Below are positions 45,246-53,133 of a DNA stretch of 64,000 bases, piece by piece. Numbering within the stretch: position 1 is the first letter of the stretch; the number at the start of each line of letters is the position of its first letter. Both the position numbers and the translations under genes were made by a program. Source of the stretch: Saccharothrix sp. NRRL B-16314 (GTDB taxonomy: Bacteria > Actinomycetota > Actinomycetes > Mycobacteriales > Pseudonocardiaceae); contig NZ_JNXC01000001.1 of the NCBI RefSeq assembly GCF_000716595.1, forward strand, positions 868,001-932,000. Reading direction: 5' to 3'. The notes below the pieces were generated by a model. It had not been told where the DNA came from. It worked only from the letters and a program-made list of their open reading frames with translations, and ran no database searches.

Positions 45246-46160
45246 TCAGCTCGCCGGGGCGAAGAAGTCGAACCCGCCGCCGAGCGGGTTCAGGATTCCA
45301 CCGAGGTCGAGCCCGAGGTCGAGGCCGATGCCCGTCTCCTCGGTCGGCGGCGGGGTGGTCGTCTCGGACGACGAAGGCGGCGGCGCGGTGCTGGAGCTCG
45401 GCGGCGCGGGCGTCGTGGTGCCGGTGCTGGTGCTCGGCGGCGGGGTCGTCGTTTGCTCGCTGGTCGACGGGGACGCCTGGGTCGTCGGCGCCTGCTCCGT
45501 CGTCGTGGTGGTGGTGGTCGTGGTCGTCTGCTGCGGTGCCTGCTGCGGCGCGCGCTGAGCGGTCTGCTCGACCGTCTGCTGCTGCGTCTGCTCGGGCGTC
45601 GTGGTGGTGGTCTCGGCCTGTGCCTGCTGCGCCTGCTGCTGCTTGGCGGCGGCTGCGCCGAGGTCCTTGGTGAGCGGGTTGGTGCCCCGTGCGGCGGCGC
45701 GTGCGTCGAAGCGCACCTCGGCCAGCGGTCGCTCGTCCGGCGACGACATCAGGCTGGACGCGGAGAACGCGACGGTGCCGGCGAGCACCACGCCACCACC
45801 GGCCATCGCGACGAGCTTCGGCACGGAGAACCCGCCGCCGCGCTCCTCCTCGCCGGCGCGCCCTTCGCGGCGCAGCAGTTCGGTGATGTGCAGCTCGCGG
45901 CCGGACAGGTTGGTCGCGGGCGACTTGCCCGTCGAGGAGCTGGGCCCTGCCGACGATCGCGCCGCAGAGGGTGCCCCGGACGACCGGGCCGCGGACGACA
46001 GCGCTGCCGCCGAGAAGCGCACGGTGTCCTCGTCGTCGTTGATCCGCTCGGTGATCCGCGGGATGGGCTGCGTCTCCGCCTCGCGCCTGGCGAGCAGGTC
46101 GGCGACCGACAGCTTGGCCGTCGAGCCATCCTGTCGACGGCGTTTGTCGTCGTTCGACAC
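45246..46160 (-). CDS. Single-pass membrane protein with Thr/Gln/Pro-rich outer region
   Basis: A 304-residue protein of unknown function. The cytoplasmic part (1-112) is polar with two short helices of similar type, KLSVADLLARREAE and LHITELLRREGRAG. A membrane helix spans about 113-136 (VPKLVAMAGGGVVLAGTVAF). The outer 165 residues are of low complexity, rich in Gln, Thr, Pro and Ser, and end GIGLDLGLDLGGILNPLGGG. The SVADLL motif recurs as TVAELI in the next protein upstream (46319). AGAGGTG lies eight bases before the GTG. With its neighbours and the kinases it forms a cluster of membrane proteins; it may be a kinase substrate. Confidence 0.75.
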   Translation of the reverse strand: MSNDDKRRRQDGSTAKLSVADLLARREAETQPIPRITERINDDEDTVRFSAAALSSAARSSGAPSAARSSAGPSSSTGKSPATNLSGRELHITELLRREGRAGEEERGGGFSVPKLVAMAGGGVVLAGTVAFSASSLMSSPDERPLAEVRFDARAAARGTNPLTKDLGAAAAKQQQAQQAQAETTTTTPEQTQQQTVEQTAQRAPQQAPQQTTTTTTTTTTEQAPTTQASPSTSEQTTTPPPSTSTGTTTPAPPSSSTAPPPSSSETTTPPPTEETGIGLDLGLDLGGILNPLGGGFDFFAPAS

Positions 46161-46318
46161 CGCTGGAACACCTCTCCCGGGGAGTGCATTGCGCTACTGA
46201 CCGGGATCATGGATACCGAATCGTGACCGTCTTCGTAACCCCTTTGAGTGAAGTTTGTTTGGCAAAGGCACGATTTATGTACGCTAAGTGAACGTTTGGG
46301 GAAGATCGCTACGGAGAG
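46161..46318 (-). promoter_or_regulatory. AT-rich promoter region upstream of the gene at 45246
   Basis: This 158-bp gap is locally poor in GC: 46228-46290 is close to half A+T, in a window that is mostly near 70 percent G+C. It has runs such as GTTTGTTTGGCAAAGG and GATTTATGTACGCTAAG. It is the likely promoter region of the minus-strand membrane-protein gene at 45246. Exact elements cannot be assigned. Confidence 0.5.
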
Positions 46319-47101
46319 TCAGCTGCGTTGGGCTGATAGGACCTCGGCGCCGACGATGCTGGGCACGGTCGTCTCCGTCAACCGGAAAACCTGCTCGACC
46401 CGCATCCACCGACCCGTGCGCTCCTGCATCGACACCACCGCGAGCACCGTGCCGTCCGGCCGCAGGGTGGTCGACTCGATGGTGATCGCCTGCACGTCGT
46501 CCCACGACGCGACGAAGTCGTCGACGTCGCCGCCGAGGAGGTCCCGCGACAGCAGCCGGGACGCGTCCGCGGGGTTGGCCGGCAGCAGCTCGAAGAACCG
46601 CCGCACCACGTCCACGCGGGGGTTCGGCCCGGCCACCAGGCTGGACGGCGGCACCACCACGGCCGGTTCGACCAGCAGGTCGGCGGCGGGCGGCGGGCCC
46701 TGCTGCGCCGGGGCGGCAGCCGGTCGCGGTCGGTCGCCACCCAGCTCCGCCGACAGCACGTCCGGCCGGAGCGCGGACGCCCCGTTGATCGCCGCGGGCG
46801 CCGCGGCGTGCGGCTGCTCGGGACCGGTGGGGCGGTTCCCCGCCAGGAAAGAGGCGGCCGAGACCGCGGCGAACAACACGATCGCCCCGGTGGCCACACC
46901 GGCGAGCTTGACCGCCCGGGTGGGTGGCCGCCGGGTCGTCGGCGGCTCCTCGTCGCCCAGCAGTTCGGTGGCCAGGGTGCGGCCGGCGGCGTGGCCGTGG
47001 AACTGGATGCGCACTGGTACCGGCTGTTTCCTGATCAACTCGGCCACCGTGACCGAACCCGCGCGGTTGTGCCTGCGACCGCTCTTCCTAGGGCGCTGCA
47101 C
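46319..47101 (-). CDS. Single-pass membrane protein with kinase-like outer domain
   Basis: A 260-residue protein. The cytoplasmic N-terminus is basic and includes SVTVAELIRKQ and LATELLGDEE. A membrane helix spans about 66-88 (KLAGVATGAIVLFAAVSAAS). After a Pro/Ala spacer, residues 163-245 form a domain with VVRRFFELLPANPADASRLL, DDFVASWDDVQAI and a strand-rich end. This matches the outer domain of the kinases at 41816 (FAMLPADSDEAF, FKGRWDQVKSV) and 37596. No enzyme motif is seen. It is not fused to a kinase, so it could be a co-receptor, decoy or substrate for them. Function unknown; the shared domain is my own by-eye alignment. Confidence 0.75.
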   Translation of the reverse strand: MQRPRKSGRRHNRAGSVTVAELIRKQPVPVRIQFHGHAAGRTLATELLGDEEPPTTRRPPTRAVKLAGVATGAIVLFAAVSAASFLAGNRPTGPEQPHAAAPAAINGASALRPDVLSAELGGDRPRPAAAPAQQGPPPAADLLVEPAVVVPPSSLVAGPNPRVDVVRRFFELLPANPADASRLLSRDLLGGDVDDFVASWDDVQAITIESTTLRPDGTVLAVVSMQERTGRWMRVEQVFRLTETTVPSIVGAEVLSAQRS

Positions 47102-47554
47102 TGGCGACTCCCTCGTCGTGACGTCGCCAAGACTCGTACCGTGCCCGGCGGACGAGAAGCCAGCTCAGCGCGGGAGTTCACTCGTTCGTGGCGGCCAGTG
47201 GTCAAAAGTCGTCGCTCGAACGGGCGAAGGACTACGGAACGGCGCTACGGGGACGGCGCACAGGACGCGCGTCACGGCGCTGCCTACGGCCACCGCCACT
47301 ACCCGCCACCGCCGCCACTGGTGCGCCGCTACATACGGCCGCCACGCGCCCATCGCCGGGTGCCCGCAGTCGGATGCCGCCGCCACGTGCCGCCGTCGGA
47401 TGCCCGCCGCCGCGCACCGCCGCTGCGTGCCGTCGCTGCGTACGGCCCGCCGTGCACCGCCGCCGTACGGCCGCCGCCACAAGTCCACCGCCGCCCACCG
47501 GCGCCACGAGTCCGCCGGCGCTGCGTCCGACCGCTACGCGTCGTCGTCCGGCCG
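47102..47554. repeat. Low-complexity CGG/CCG-rich spacer
   Basis: This 453-bp gap lies between two minus-strand membrane-protein genes. Most of it (about 47230-47560) is built of degenerate CGCCGC, CGCTAC and CGTCGT words. GCTACGCGTCGTCG occurs twice 21 bp apart, the second copy spanning the stop codon of the gene at 47555. No gene is supported: open frames here are Arg/Ala/Pro-rich by-products of the repeats. The promoter of the gene at 46319 must lie within it. Confidence 0.65.
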
Positions 47555-48469
47555 CTACGCGTCGTCGACCGGGCGTTCGCCGTCGATCAGCGGGACATCG
47601 CCGGTCGTGGTGAACACCAGCTCGCGCTTCTCCGTGCTCGTGGTGCCGTCGTCGTGCGTCATCTGCAACGTGCTGACCGTGAGCCCCTTCACCGCGTCCA
47701 CCCTGATCTCCACCACCTCGATCAGCGACACCCCGGCGAACCGCTGGAGCAACGCGCCGCCGTTCGGCCGGAGAGCATCGGAGACCAGCGTCAACGCGCT
47801 GCCCGAGTCGTCCGCGACGTCTTCGTAGAACAGCTCGGTGCTGCTCGCGATCGCGGCGGGGTCCACCACCGGCTGCGCGTCCGCCGGCACCGTGGTGATG
47901 ACGTGCGGCGCCGTCGACGGCGCGTCGGCGGTGTGGTCGGCGGACGAGCTGCCGCCCGCGGCCGTTCGGTGGTCGCCTGCGGGCGGTCGCAGGCCGTCCG
48001 GCGCGGCGCGGGCGACGGGCTCACGGCCCGGCTCGGGGGTGGCGGGGGACGGCGGCGGTGGGGGCGTGGTGGCGAAACCGGTCAGCAGCGGCACGTCGGT
48101 CGGGTAGCCGGGCATCCCGATCCGCTCGACCGGGCCCTGCGACCCGACCAGCTGCACCGCCGCGATGGCCAGGCCGACCAGGACGCCCGCCGAGGACAGC
48201 ACGGCGAACCACGCGGCCCGCTTCCACGTCCGGGGCGGCGTCACCGAGGCGGGCACCATGCCGATGTTGAACTTGCCCAGCCCGACGGCGTCGGTGTCGG
48301 CGAACTGGTCCGGCAGCGACAACGGCGGTGGCGGTGGCGGCTGGGACAGCGGGCGTACCACCACGCGTGGCGGGGGCGGTTCGTCCGACTCACCGCCCGA
48401 GGGCCGCCAGAGCGCCGCCCCGTCCTCATGCCGCTGCCGGCCCGACTGTCCCGGTTCCCCGATGTCCAT
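47555..48469 (-). CDS. Single-pass membrane protein with related outer domain
   Basis: A 304-residue protein. The cytoplasmic part (1-85) is Pro- and Arg-rich (EPPPPRVVVRPLSQPPPPPP). A membrane helix spans about 86-107 (AWFAVLSSAGVLVGLAIAAV). A long Pro/Ala/Thr linker reaches a C-terminal domain (about 203-304) with STELFYEDVADDSGSALTLV, LLQRFAGVSLIEV and strands ending VPLIDGERPVDDA. It resembles the domains of the protein at 46319 and the kinases, but the conserved Trp is Phe here. It may be a further member of the same sensing set. Function unknown. Confidence 0.75.
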   Translation of the reverse strand: MDIGEPGQSGRQRHEDGAALWRPSGGESDEPPPPRVVVRPLSQPPPPPPLSLPDQFADTDAVGLGKFNIGMVPASVTPPRTWKRAAWFAVLSSAGVLVGLAIAAVQLVGSQGPVERIGMPGYPTDVPLLTGFATTPPPPPSPATPEPGREPVARAAPDGLRPPAGDHRTAAGGSSSADHTADAPSTAPHVITTVPADAQPVVDPAAIASSTELFYEDVADDSGSALTLVSDALRPNGGALLQRFAGVSLIEVVEIRVDAVKGLTVSTLQMTHDDGTTSTEKRELVFTTTGDVPLIDGERPVDDA

Positions 48470-48691
48470 AGCTGTGCAGACCCCTCCCGCCCCCTGGCCT
48501 GACGACCCTCGTAGCCCTGTTCACCTGATCGGTTTCACGCTCACCTGGATGGCTCAAGTGGCGCGGGGCATGGGGGTGGGACGCTGAGGACCCCGCAACT
48601 ACTTCAGAGTAGGAGCAGGGTCCCCGTGGAGCCGTGCAGATCAGGCCTGTGGCACTGAGCGACACACGTAAGTGTGAATCTGAGGACCAGA

Positions 48692-49009
48692 TCAGCTGCC
48701 GCTGTTCAACTTCTTCCGGGTGCTCTGGAGCGCGTTGGTGGCGGCGAAACCGGCGCCGCCGGCGATCAGCGCGCCGATGATGTCGCCCGAGGTGCCCGTG
48801 CCCGACGTGATCAGCAGGCCGACCAGCGCGATGATCGTGGTGACGCCGGCGACGGTCCACCGGCTGCGCACGTACTGCGCGATCGGCGCGCCCGCGGCGC
48901 GCTTGGACTTGGCGGCGGAACCGAGCATCGCGAGGTAGCCGTCGTGCGCCAGCGCGGCCAGCACACCCACGATCGCGATGAGGCCAGTGATCAGACCGAT
49001 GACTCCCAT
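48692..49009 (-). CDS. Small membrane protein with two to three helices
   Basis: A 105-residue membrane protein: [20 protein letters not shown] forms helix one, a basic loop ([20 protein letters not shown]) follows, then [15 protein letters not shown] and [19 protein letters not shown]. It ends [11 protein letters not shown] do not recognise a family. ATG 49009 opens the hydrophobic start. It is divergent from the HDAC-like gene over 64 bp. Confidence 0.7.
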   Translation of the reverse strand: MGVIGLITGLIAIVGVLAALAHDGYLAMLGSAAKSKRAAGAPIAQYVRSRWTVAGVTTIIALVGLLITSGTGTSGDIIGALIAGGAGFAATNALQSTRKKLNSGS

Positions 49010-49073
49010 GTGCACAGTGTGCCCTCGACCAAAGCCGCTGGACCATCCGTGATCGCCCTGATATCCACCTGAG

Positions 49074-50138
49074 GTGGAGGTCTTCTGGCACGACGCCTGC
49101 CTGGAGCACGACACGGGCGTCGGCCTGTGGGAGCTGCCCGGCCGCTGGGAGTGGCTGGACGTGGCCGAGCCGCACCCGGAGAGCGCGGCCCGGCTGCGCA
49201 CGTTCCGGCACGCCCTGGAGCACGGCCCGATCGCACCTCACCTGTCCTGGTCGACCGGGAGGTTCGCCACGGACGAGGAGCTGGCGCGCGTCCACGCGCC
49301 GTCCTACCTGGACGACCTCCGCGCGGCGTGCGGGCGGCGCACGACCGTCGAGGTGAACACGGTCGTCGGCCCCGGCTCGTGGGACGCGATCCGCGCCGCG
49401 GCCGGCACCGCCCTGGCGGCGTACGAGGCGGTCGCCGCCGGCCGGACGCGCTTGGCGTACGCCCTGGTCCGCCCGCCCGGCCACCACGCCCAGCCGGCGC
49501 TGGCGGACGGGTACTGCCTGGTCAACAACGCCGCGCTGGTCGCCGAGACGGCCCGCCGCGCGGGTCGCCGGGTCGCCGTCCTGGACTGGGACGTGCACCA
49601 CGGCAACGGCACCCAGGAGGTCTTCCGGGACACCCCCAACGTGCTGACGGTGTCCGTGCACATGCGGCACGGGCCGTGGGGCGCCAACCACGTCCAGACC
49701 GGGTCGCCGGCCGAGTCGGGGGCGTCGAACATCAACGTCGAGCTGTCGCTGGGTGCGGGCGACGGCGCCTACCGGCGGGCGCTGGCCGAGGTCGCGTTCC
49801 CGGCGTTGGCGGAGTTCGGCGCGGACTTCCTGGTCTGCGCCTCGGGTTTCGACGGGTCCGCGTTCGACCCGAACGGCAGGCACAACCTGACCGCCGACGG
49901 GTACCGCTCGATCGGCCGGGCCGTGGCGGGACTCGGGCTGCCGACCGTGCTCACCCAGGAGGGCGGCTACCTGCGCGGCTACTCCGCGCTGTGCCTGCAC
50001 TCACTGGTGGAGGGCCTGCTGGACCTGGACCTGCTGGACGACCCGCTGGCCTACGTGCCGGACGACACCCAGCTGGTGGAGGTGGACCTGGCCCGCGCCA
50101 AGTCCACCCTGACCAGCTGGCAGTTCGCACGTCAGTGA
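49074..50138 (+). CDS. Histone-deacetylase-family deacetylase
   Basis: A 354-residue class II HDAC-like hydrolase. Zinc ligands and catalytic residues are present in order: RPPGHHAQP (catalytic His pair), [14 protein letters not shown] (Asp and His ligands), [11 protein letters not shown] (Asp ligand) and EGGY (catalytic Tyr region). Bacterial members deacetylate polyamines, acetoin-pathway proteins or small amides; the substrate is not clear here. The first residues [15 protein letters not shown] are typical of the class II group. The GTG start is embedded in the palindrome CCACCTGAGGTGG (49065-49077), and no good ribosome-binding site is seen. It converges on the chorismate mutase gene. Confidence 0.9.
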   Translation: MEVFWHDACLEHDTGVGLWELPGRWEWLDVAEPHPESAARLRTFRHALEHGPIAPHLSWSTGRFATDEELARVHAPSYLDDLRAACGRRTTVEVNTVVGPGSWDAIRAAAGTALAAYEAVAAGRTRLAYALVRPPGHHAQPALADGYCLVNNAALVAETARRAGRRVAVLDWDVHHGNGTQEVFRDTPNVLTVSVHMRHGPWGANHVQTGSPAESGASNINVELSLGAGDGAYRRALAEVAFPALAEFGADFLVCASGFDGSAFDPNGRHNLTADGYRSIGRAVAGLGLPTVLTQEGGYLRGYSALCLHSLVEGLLDLDLLDDPLAYVPDDTQLVEVDLARAKSTLTSWQFARQ

Positions 50139-50202
50139 CCCGACCGGACCACCACGGCGAGGTCGCGGTGACCGGGCTGCAGTCCCCGGAGCCGCGGCCA
50201 CG

Positions 50203-50463
50203 TCACCGCCCGAGCGGGCCGCGGCCGAGCTTGAGCAGGATCATCGCCAGGTTGTGGCCCTCGGGGCCGAGTTCCTTGTACCGGTTGATCACGTCGATCT
50301 CGCGGTTGTGCACGATCCTCGTGCCGCCGGCGGCCATCCGCGCGGCGCCGATGATCTTGGAGATCTCGACCCGGCGCTTGACCATCTGCAGCAGCTCGGC
50401 GTCCAGGTGGTCGATCTCCTCGCGCAACGCGTCGATGTCCGGTGCGGCTTCGGTGCTGTTCAT
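50203..50463 (-). CDS. aroQ: Chorismate mutase, AroQ-delta type
   Basis: An 86-residue stand-alone chorismate mutase. The helix motifs IDALREEIDHLDAELLQMVK, RRVEISKIIGAARMAAGGTR and REIDVINRYKEL contain the Arg, Lys and Glu active-site residues. The ending LLKLGRGPLGR is very like the mycobacterial intracellular enzyme (Rv0948c), whose C-terminal residues let DAHP synthase activate it. It turns chorismate to prephenate, the branch to Phe and Tyr. ATG 50463 is the start, with GAGAGG about 11 nt before it. The upstream leader holds a Phe/Tyr-rich peptide and a hairpin, strongly suggesting attenuation. Confidence 0.95.
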   Translation of the reverse strand: MNSTEAAPDIDALREEIDHLDAELLQMVKRRVEISKIIGAARMAAGGTRIVHNREIDVINRYKELGPEGHNLAMILLKLGRGPLGR

Positions 50464-50509
50464 GGTGACGACCTCTCGACTCTGGTGGGAGTCCCAGCCC
50501 TGGGCAGCA

Positions 50510-50545
50510 ACGAAGCCCCGGGGTCCGAGGACTCCGGGGCTTCGT
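50510..50545 (-). terminator. Attenuator hairpin in the aroQ leader
   Basis: On the minus strand ACGAAGCCCCGG pairs perfectly with CCGGGGCTTCGT (12 bp), with a further GTCC/GGAC pairing in the loop. It lies between the leader peptide ORF and aroQ. The segment CCGGAGTCC (50537-50529) within it is exactly complementary to GGACTCCGG (50586-50578) in the leader ORF, so the two pairings exclude each other. Confidence 0.75.
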
Positions 50546-50560
50546 GGTGGCTTGGTTGCG

Positions 50561-50617
50561 CTAGCTCTCCACGGGAGCCGGAGTCCGGTTCCCGTAAAAA
50601 AACTCGAAGTGGGCCAT
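50561..50617 (-). CDS. Phe/Tyr-rich leader peptide of chorismate mutase
   Basis: An 18-codon ORF reading MAHFEFFYGNRTPAPVES, ending 97 bp before aroQ on the same strand. Phe at codons 4, 6 and 7 and Tyr at codon 8 are the end products of the pathway that chorismate mutase feeds, as in the pheA leader of enteric bacteria. CATGAT at 50635-50630 lies six bases before an in-frame GTG at 50623, so the peptide may start there from a leaderless message with two more residues. Codons 11-14 form the segment that can pair with the downstream hairpin. Function inferred from sequence only. Confidence 0.65.
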   Translation of the reverse strand: MAHFEFFYGNRTPAPVES

Positions 50618-50680
50618 GCGCACCGCTTCATCATGCCACAGCCGAGGACTGTCGGGGCCACCGAGTAACGTGAACAGGCG

Positions 50681-53023
50681 ATGAGCGCCTTGTTCGACTT
50701 GCCCACAAGTCACCCCTCCCGGTCCACCGGCTCCCACCCCGGACGGCTGCTCGAAGACCTCAACCCGTCCCAGCGCCGGGCGGTCGAGCACGCCGGTGCC
50801 CCGCTGCTGGTCGTGGCGGGTGCCGGCTCGGGCAAGACGCGCGTCCTCACCCGCCGGATCGCCTACCTGCTCGCCGAGCGCGAGGTCCACCCCGGCGAGG
50901 TCATGGCGATCACCTTCACCAACAAGGCCGCCGCCGAGATGAAGGAACGCGTGTCCGACCTCGTCGGCGCGCGGGCCCGCTCGATGTGGGTGTCCACGTT
51001 CCACTCGATGTGCGTCCGGGTGATGCGCCGTGAGGCCAAGACCCTCGGCATGTCGTCCAACTTCTCGATCTACGACTCGGACGACACCCGCCGGCTGATC
51101 ACGCTGGTGGCCCGGGACCTCGACCTCGACCCGAAGCGCTACCCGGCGCGCACGCTGGCGATCCACATCTCGAACCTGAAGAACGAGCTGGTCGACGCGC
51201 CCACCGCCAAGGACCGCGCGACCAACGACCTGGAGCGCCGCGTCGCCGAGGTCTACGAGAGCTACCAGCGCCGGCTCGGCGAGTCGAACTCGCTGGACTT
51301 CGACGACCTGATCATGCGGACCGTCGAGCTGCTGCAGGGCCACCCCGACGTGGCCGAGCACTACCACCGCCGGTTCCGGCACGTGCTGGTGGACGAGTAC
51401 CAGGACACCAACCACGCGCAGTACACGCTGGTCCGCGAGCTGATCGGCACCGGCAAGGACGGCGTACCGCCGGGCGAGCTGTGCGTCGTGGGCGACGCCG
51501 ACCAGTCGATCTACGCCTTCCGCGGCGCGACGATCCGCAACATCGTGGAGTTCGAGCGGGACTACCCGCAGGCCACCACCATCCTGCTGGAGCAGAACTA
51601 CCGGTCGACCCAGACCATCCTGAGCGCCGCGAACGCGGTCATCTCGCGCAACCCCGACCGCCGGGACAAGAGGTTGTGGAGCGACCTGGGCGAGGGCGAG
51701 AAGATCGTCGGCTACGTCGCGGACAACGAGCACGACGAGGCGGCGTTCGTCGCGCGCGAGATCGACCGGCTGGTGGACGGCGGCGAGGCGAACAACGGCG
51801 AGATCGCCGTGTTCTACCGGACCAACAACCAGTCGCGCGTGTTCGAGGAGATCTTCATCCGCCTCGGCCTGCCCTACAAGGTCGTCGGCGGTGTCCGGTT
51901 CTACGAGCGGCGCGAGGTGCGGGACGCGCTGGCGTACCTGCGGGCGCTGTCCAACCCGGACGACACGGTGTCCTTGCGGCGCATCCTCAACGTGCCCAAG
52001 CGCGGCATCGGCGACCGCGCGGAGGCGTGCGTGTCGGCGTACGCCGAGCGCGAGCGGATCGGCTTCGCGACGGCCTTGCGCGCGGCGGTCGAGGGCAGGG
52101 TGCCGCTGCTCAACCCGCGCTCCCGCAACGCGATCGCCGGGTTCGTCGAGCTGATGGACGAGCTGGGAGTGCTGGTCGACCGCGGCGACGACGTGGCCGA
52201 CATCCTCGAGGCGGTGCTGGAGAAGACCGCCTACCGGGCCGAGCTGGAGGCCAGCGAGGACCCGCAGGACCACACCAGGGTGGAGAACCTGAACGAGCTG
52301 GTCACGGTGGCCCGCGAGTTCACCGACCTCGGCGCGGCGGTGCCCGTCGCCGACGAGGCCGTGCCCCTGGACGACGGGCTGCCCGCCGAGGGTTCGCTGG
52401 CCGCGTTCCTGGAGCGGGTGTCGCTGGTCGCGGACGCCGACTCGGTGCCGGACGCGGAGTCGGACGGCGTGGTCACGCTGATGACGCTGCACACCGCCAA
52501 GGGCCTGGAGTACCCGGTCGTCTTCTGCACCGGCTGGGAGGACGGCGTCTTCCCGCACATGCGGGCGCTGGGCGACCCGACCGAGTTGGCGGAGGAGCGC
52601 AGGCTCGCGTACGTCGGCATCACCCGCGCGCAGCGGCGGCTGTACCTGTCGCGGTCGCTGGTGCGCTCGGCGTGGGGCCAGCCGTCCGCCAACCCGGCGT
52701 CCCGGTTCCTGGACGAGATCCCGCCCGACCTGGTCGAGTGGCGGCGGGTGGAGCCGAAGCGCTCCGCGCCGTCCGCGCCGACGTCGTGGGGCAGCCGCGG
52801 GTCGTCCACGCCGTCGCGGCCCGCGCCGTCGAACGCCGGGTGGAAGAACACGCCGGCGGTGGCGCTGGACGTGGGCGACCGGGTGAGCCACGACAAGTAC
52901 GGGCTCGGCCGCGTGGTGGCCGTGGACGGTTCGGGGCCCCGTGCGACCGCCACGATCGACTTCGGCGGCGCTGGGACGGTGCGGCTGATGCTCATCGGCG
53001 GCGTGCCCCTCGTGAAGCTCTGA
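50681..53023 (+). CDS. pcrA: ATP-dependent DNA helicase PcrA/UvrD1
   Basis: A 780-residue superfamily 1A helicase. LNPSQRRAVEHAGAPLLVVA and GAGSGKTRVLTRRI (Walker A), ITFTNKAAAEMKER (Ia), VDEYQDTNHAQY (II), GDADQSIYAFRGA (III), EQNYRST (IV), LMTLHTAKGLEYPVVF (V) and RRLAYVGITRAQRRLYL (VI) are all intact. The C-terminus SHDKYGLGRVVAVDGSGPRA is the Tudor-like domain that binds RNA polymerase or Ku in UvrD1. It acts in excision repair and replication restart. ATG 50681 has no clear ribosome-binding site. It is divergent from the aroQ leader, as the mycobacterial pair uvrD1-Rv0948c. Confidence 0.97.
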   Translation: MSALFDLPTSHPSRSTGSHPGRLLEDLNPSQRRAVEHAGAPLLVVAGAGSGKTRVLTRRIAYLLAEREVHPGEVMAITFTNKAAAEMKERVSDLVGARARSMWVSTFHSMCVRVMRREAKTLGMSSNFSIYDSDDTRRLITLVARDLDLDPKRYPARTLAIHISNLKNELVDAPTAKDRATNDLERRVAEVYESYQRRLGESNSLDFDDLIMRTVELLQGHPDVAEHYHRRFRHVLVDEYQDTNHAQYTLVRELIGTGKDGVPPGELCVVGDADQSIYAFRGATIRNIVEFERDYPQATTILLEQNYRSTQTILSAANAVISRNPDRRDKRLWSDLGEGEKIVGYVADNEHDEAAFVAREIDRLVDGGEANNGEIAVFYRTNNQSRVFEEIFIRLGLPYKVVGGVRFYERREVRDALAYLRALSNPDDTVSLRRILNVPKRGIGDRAEACVSAYAERERIGFATALRAAVEGRVPLLNPRSRNAIAGFVELMDELGVLVDRGDDVADILEAVLEKTAYRAELEASEDPQDHTRVENLNELVTVAREFTDLGAAVPVADEAVPLDDGLPAEGSLAAFLERVSLVADADSVPDAESDGVVTLMTLHTAKGLEYPVVFCTGWEDGVFPHMRALGDPTELAEERRLAYVGITRAQRRLYLSRSLVRSAWGQPSANPASRFLDEIPPDLVEWRRVEPKRSAPSAPTSWGSRGSSTPSRPAPSNAGWKNTPAVALDVGDRVSHDKYGLGRVVAVDGSGPRATATIDFGGAGTVRLMLIGGVPLVKL

Positions 53024-53097
53024 GGGGCGCTCAGCGGTAGTTCGCCCTTCGCCCTTCGCCGTTCGACCGGTGCGAGCGGTCGAGGCGCGCGTCTCTC

Positions 53098-53113
53098 TTG
53101 CATGTGCATGCAA
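53098..53113. promoter_or_regulatory. 16-bp palindrome in the hxlR promoter
   Basis: TTGCATGTGCATGCAA has perfect 7-bp arms. Its first six bases could be a -35 with GAGAAT (53121-53126) as -10 at 17-bp spacing. Transcription would then begin close to the GTG at 53134. It is a probable autoregulatory operator. Confidence 0.55.
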
Positions 53114-53133
53114 CACTCACGAGAATACGGCTC

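Noticed and set aside
45246..46160. LPXTG-type wall-anchored protein
   Set aside because: The Thr/Pro/Gln-rich outer region suggests wall spanning, but there is no sortase motif and the membrane helix is internal.
47165..47488. A 107-codon minus-strand ORF in the low-complexity spacer
   Set aside because: It is made of CGG-repeat codons (Arg, Ala, Gly, Trp), has no ribosome-binding site and shows no known fold.
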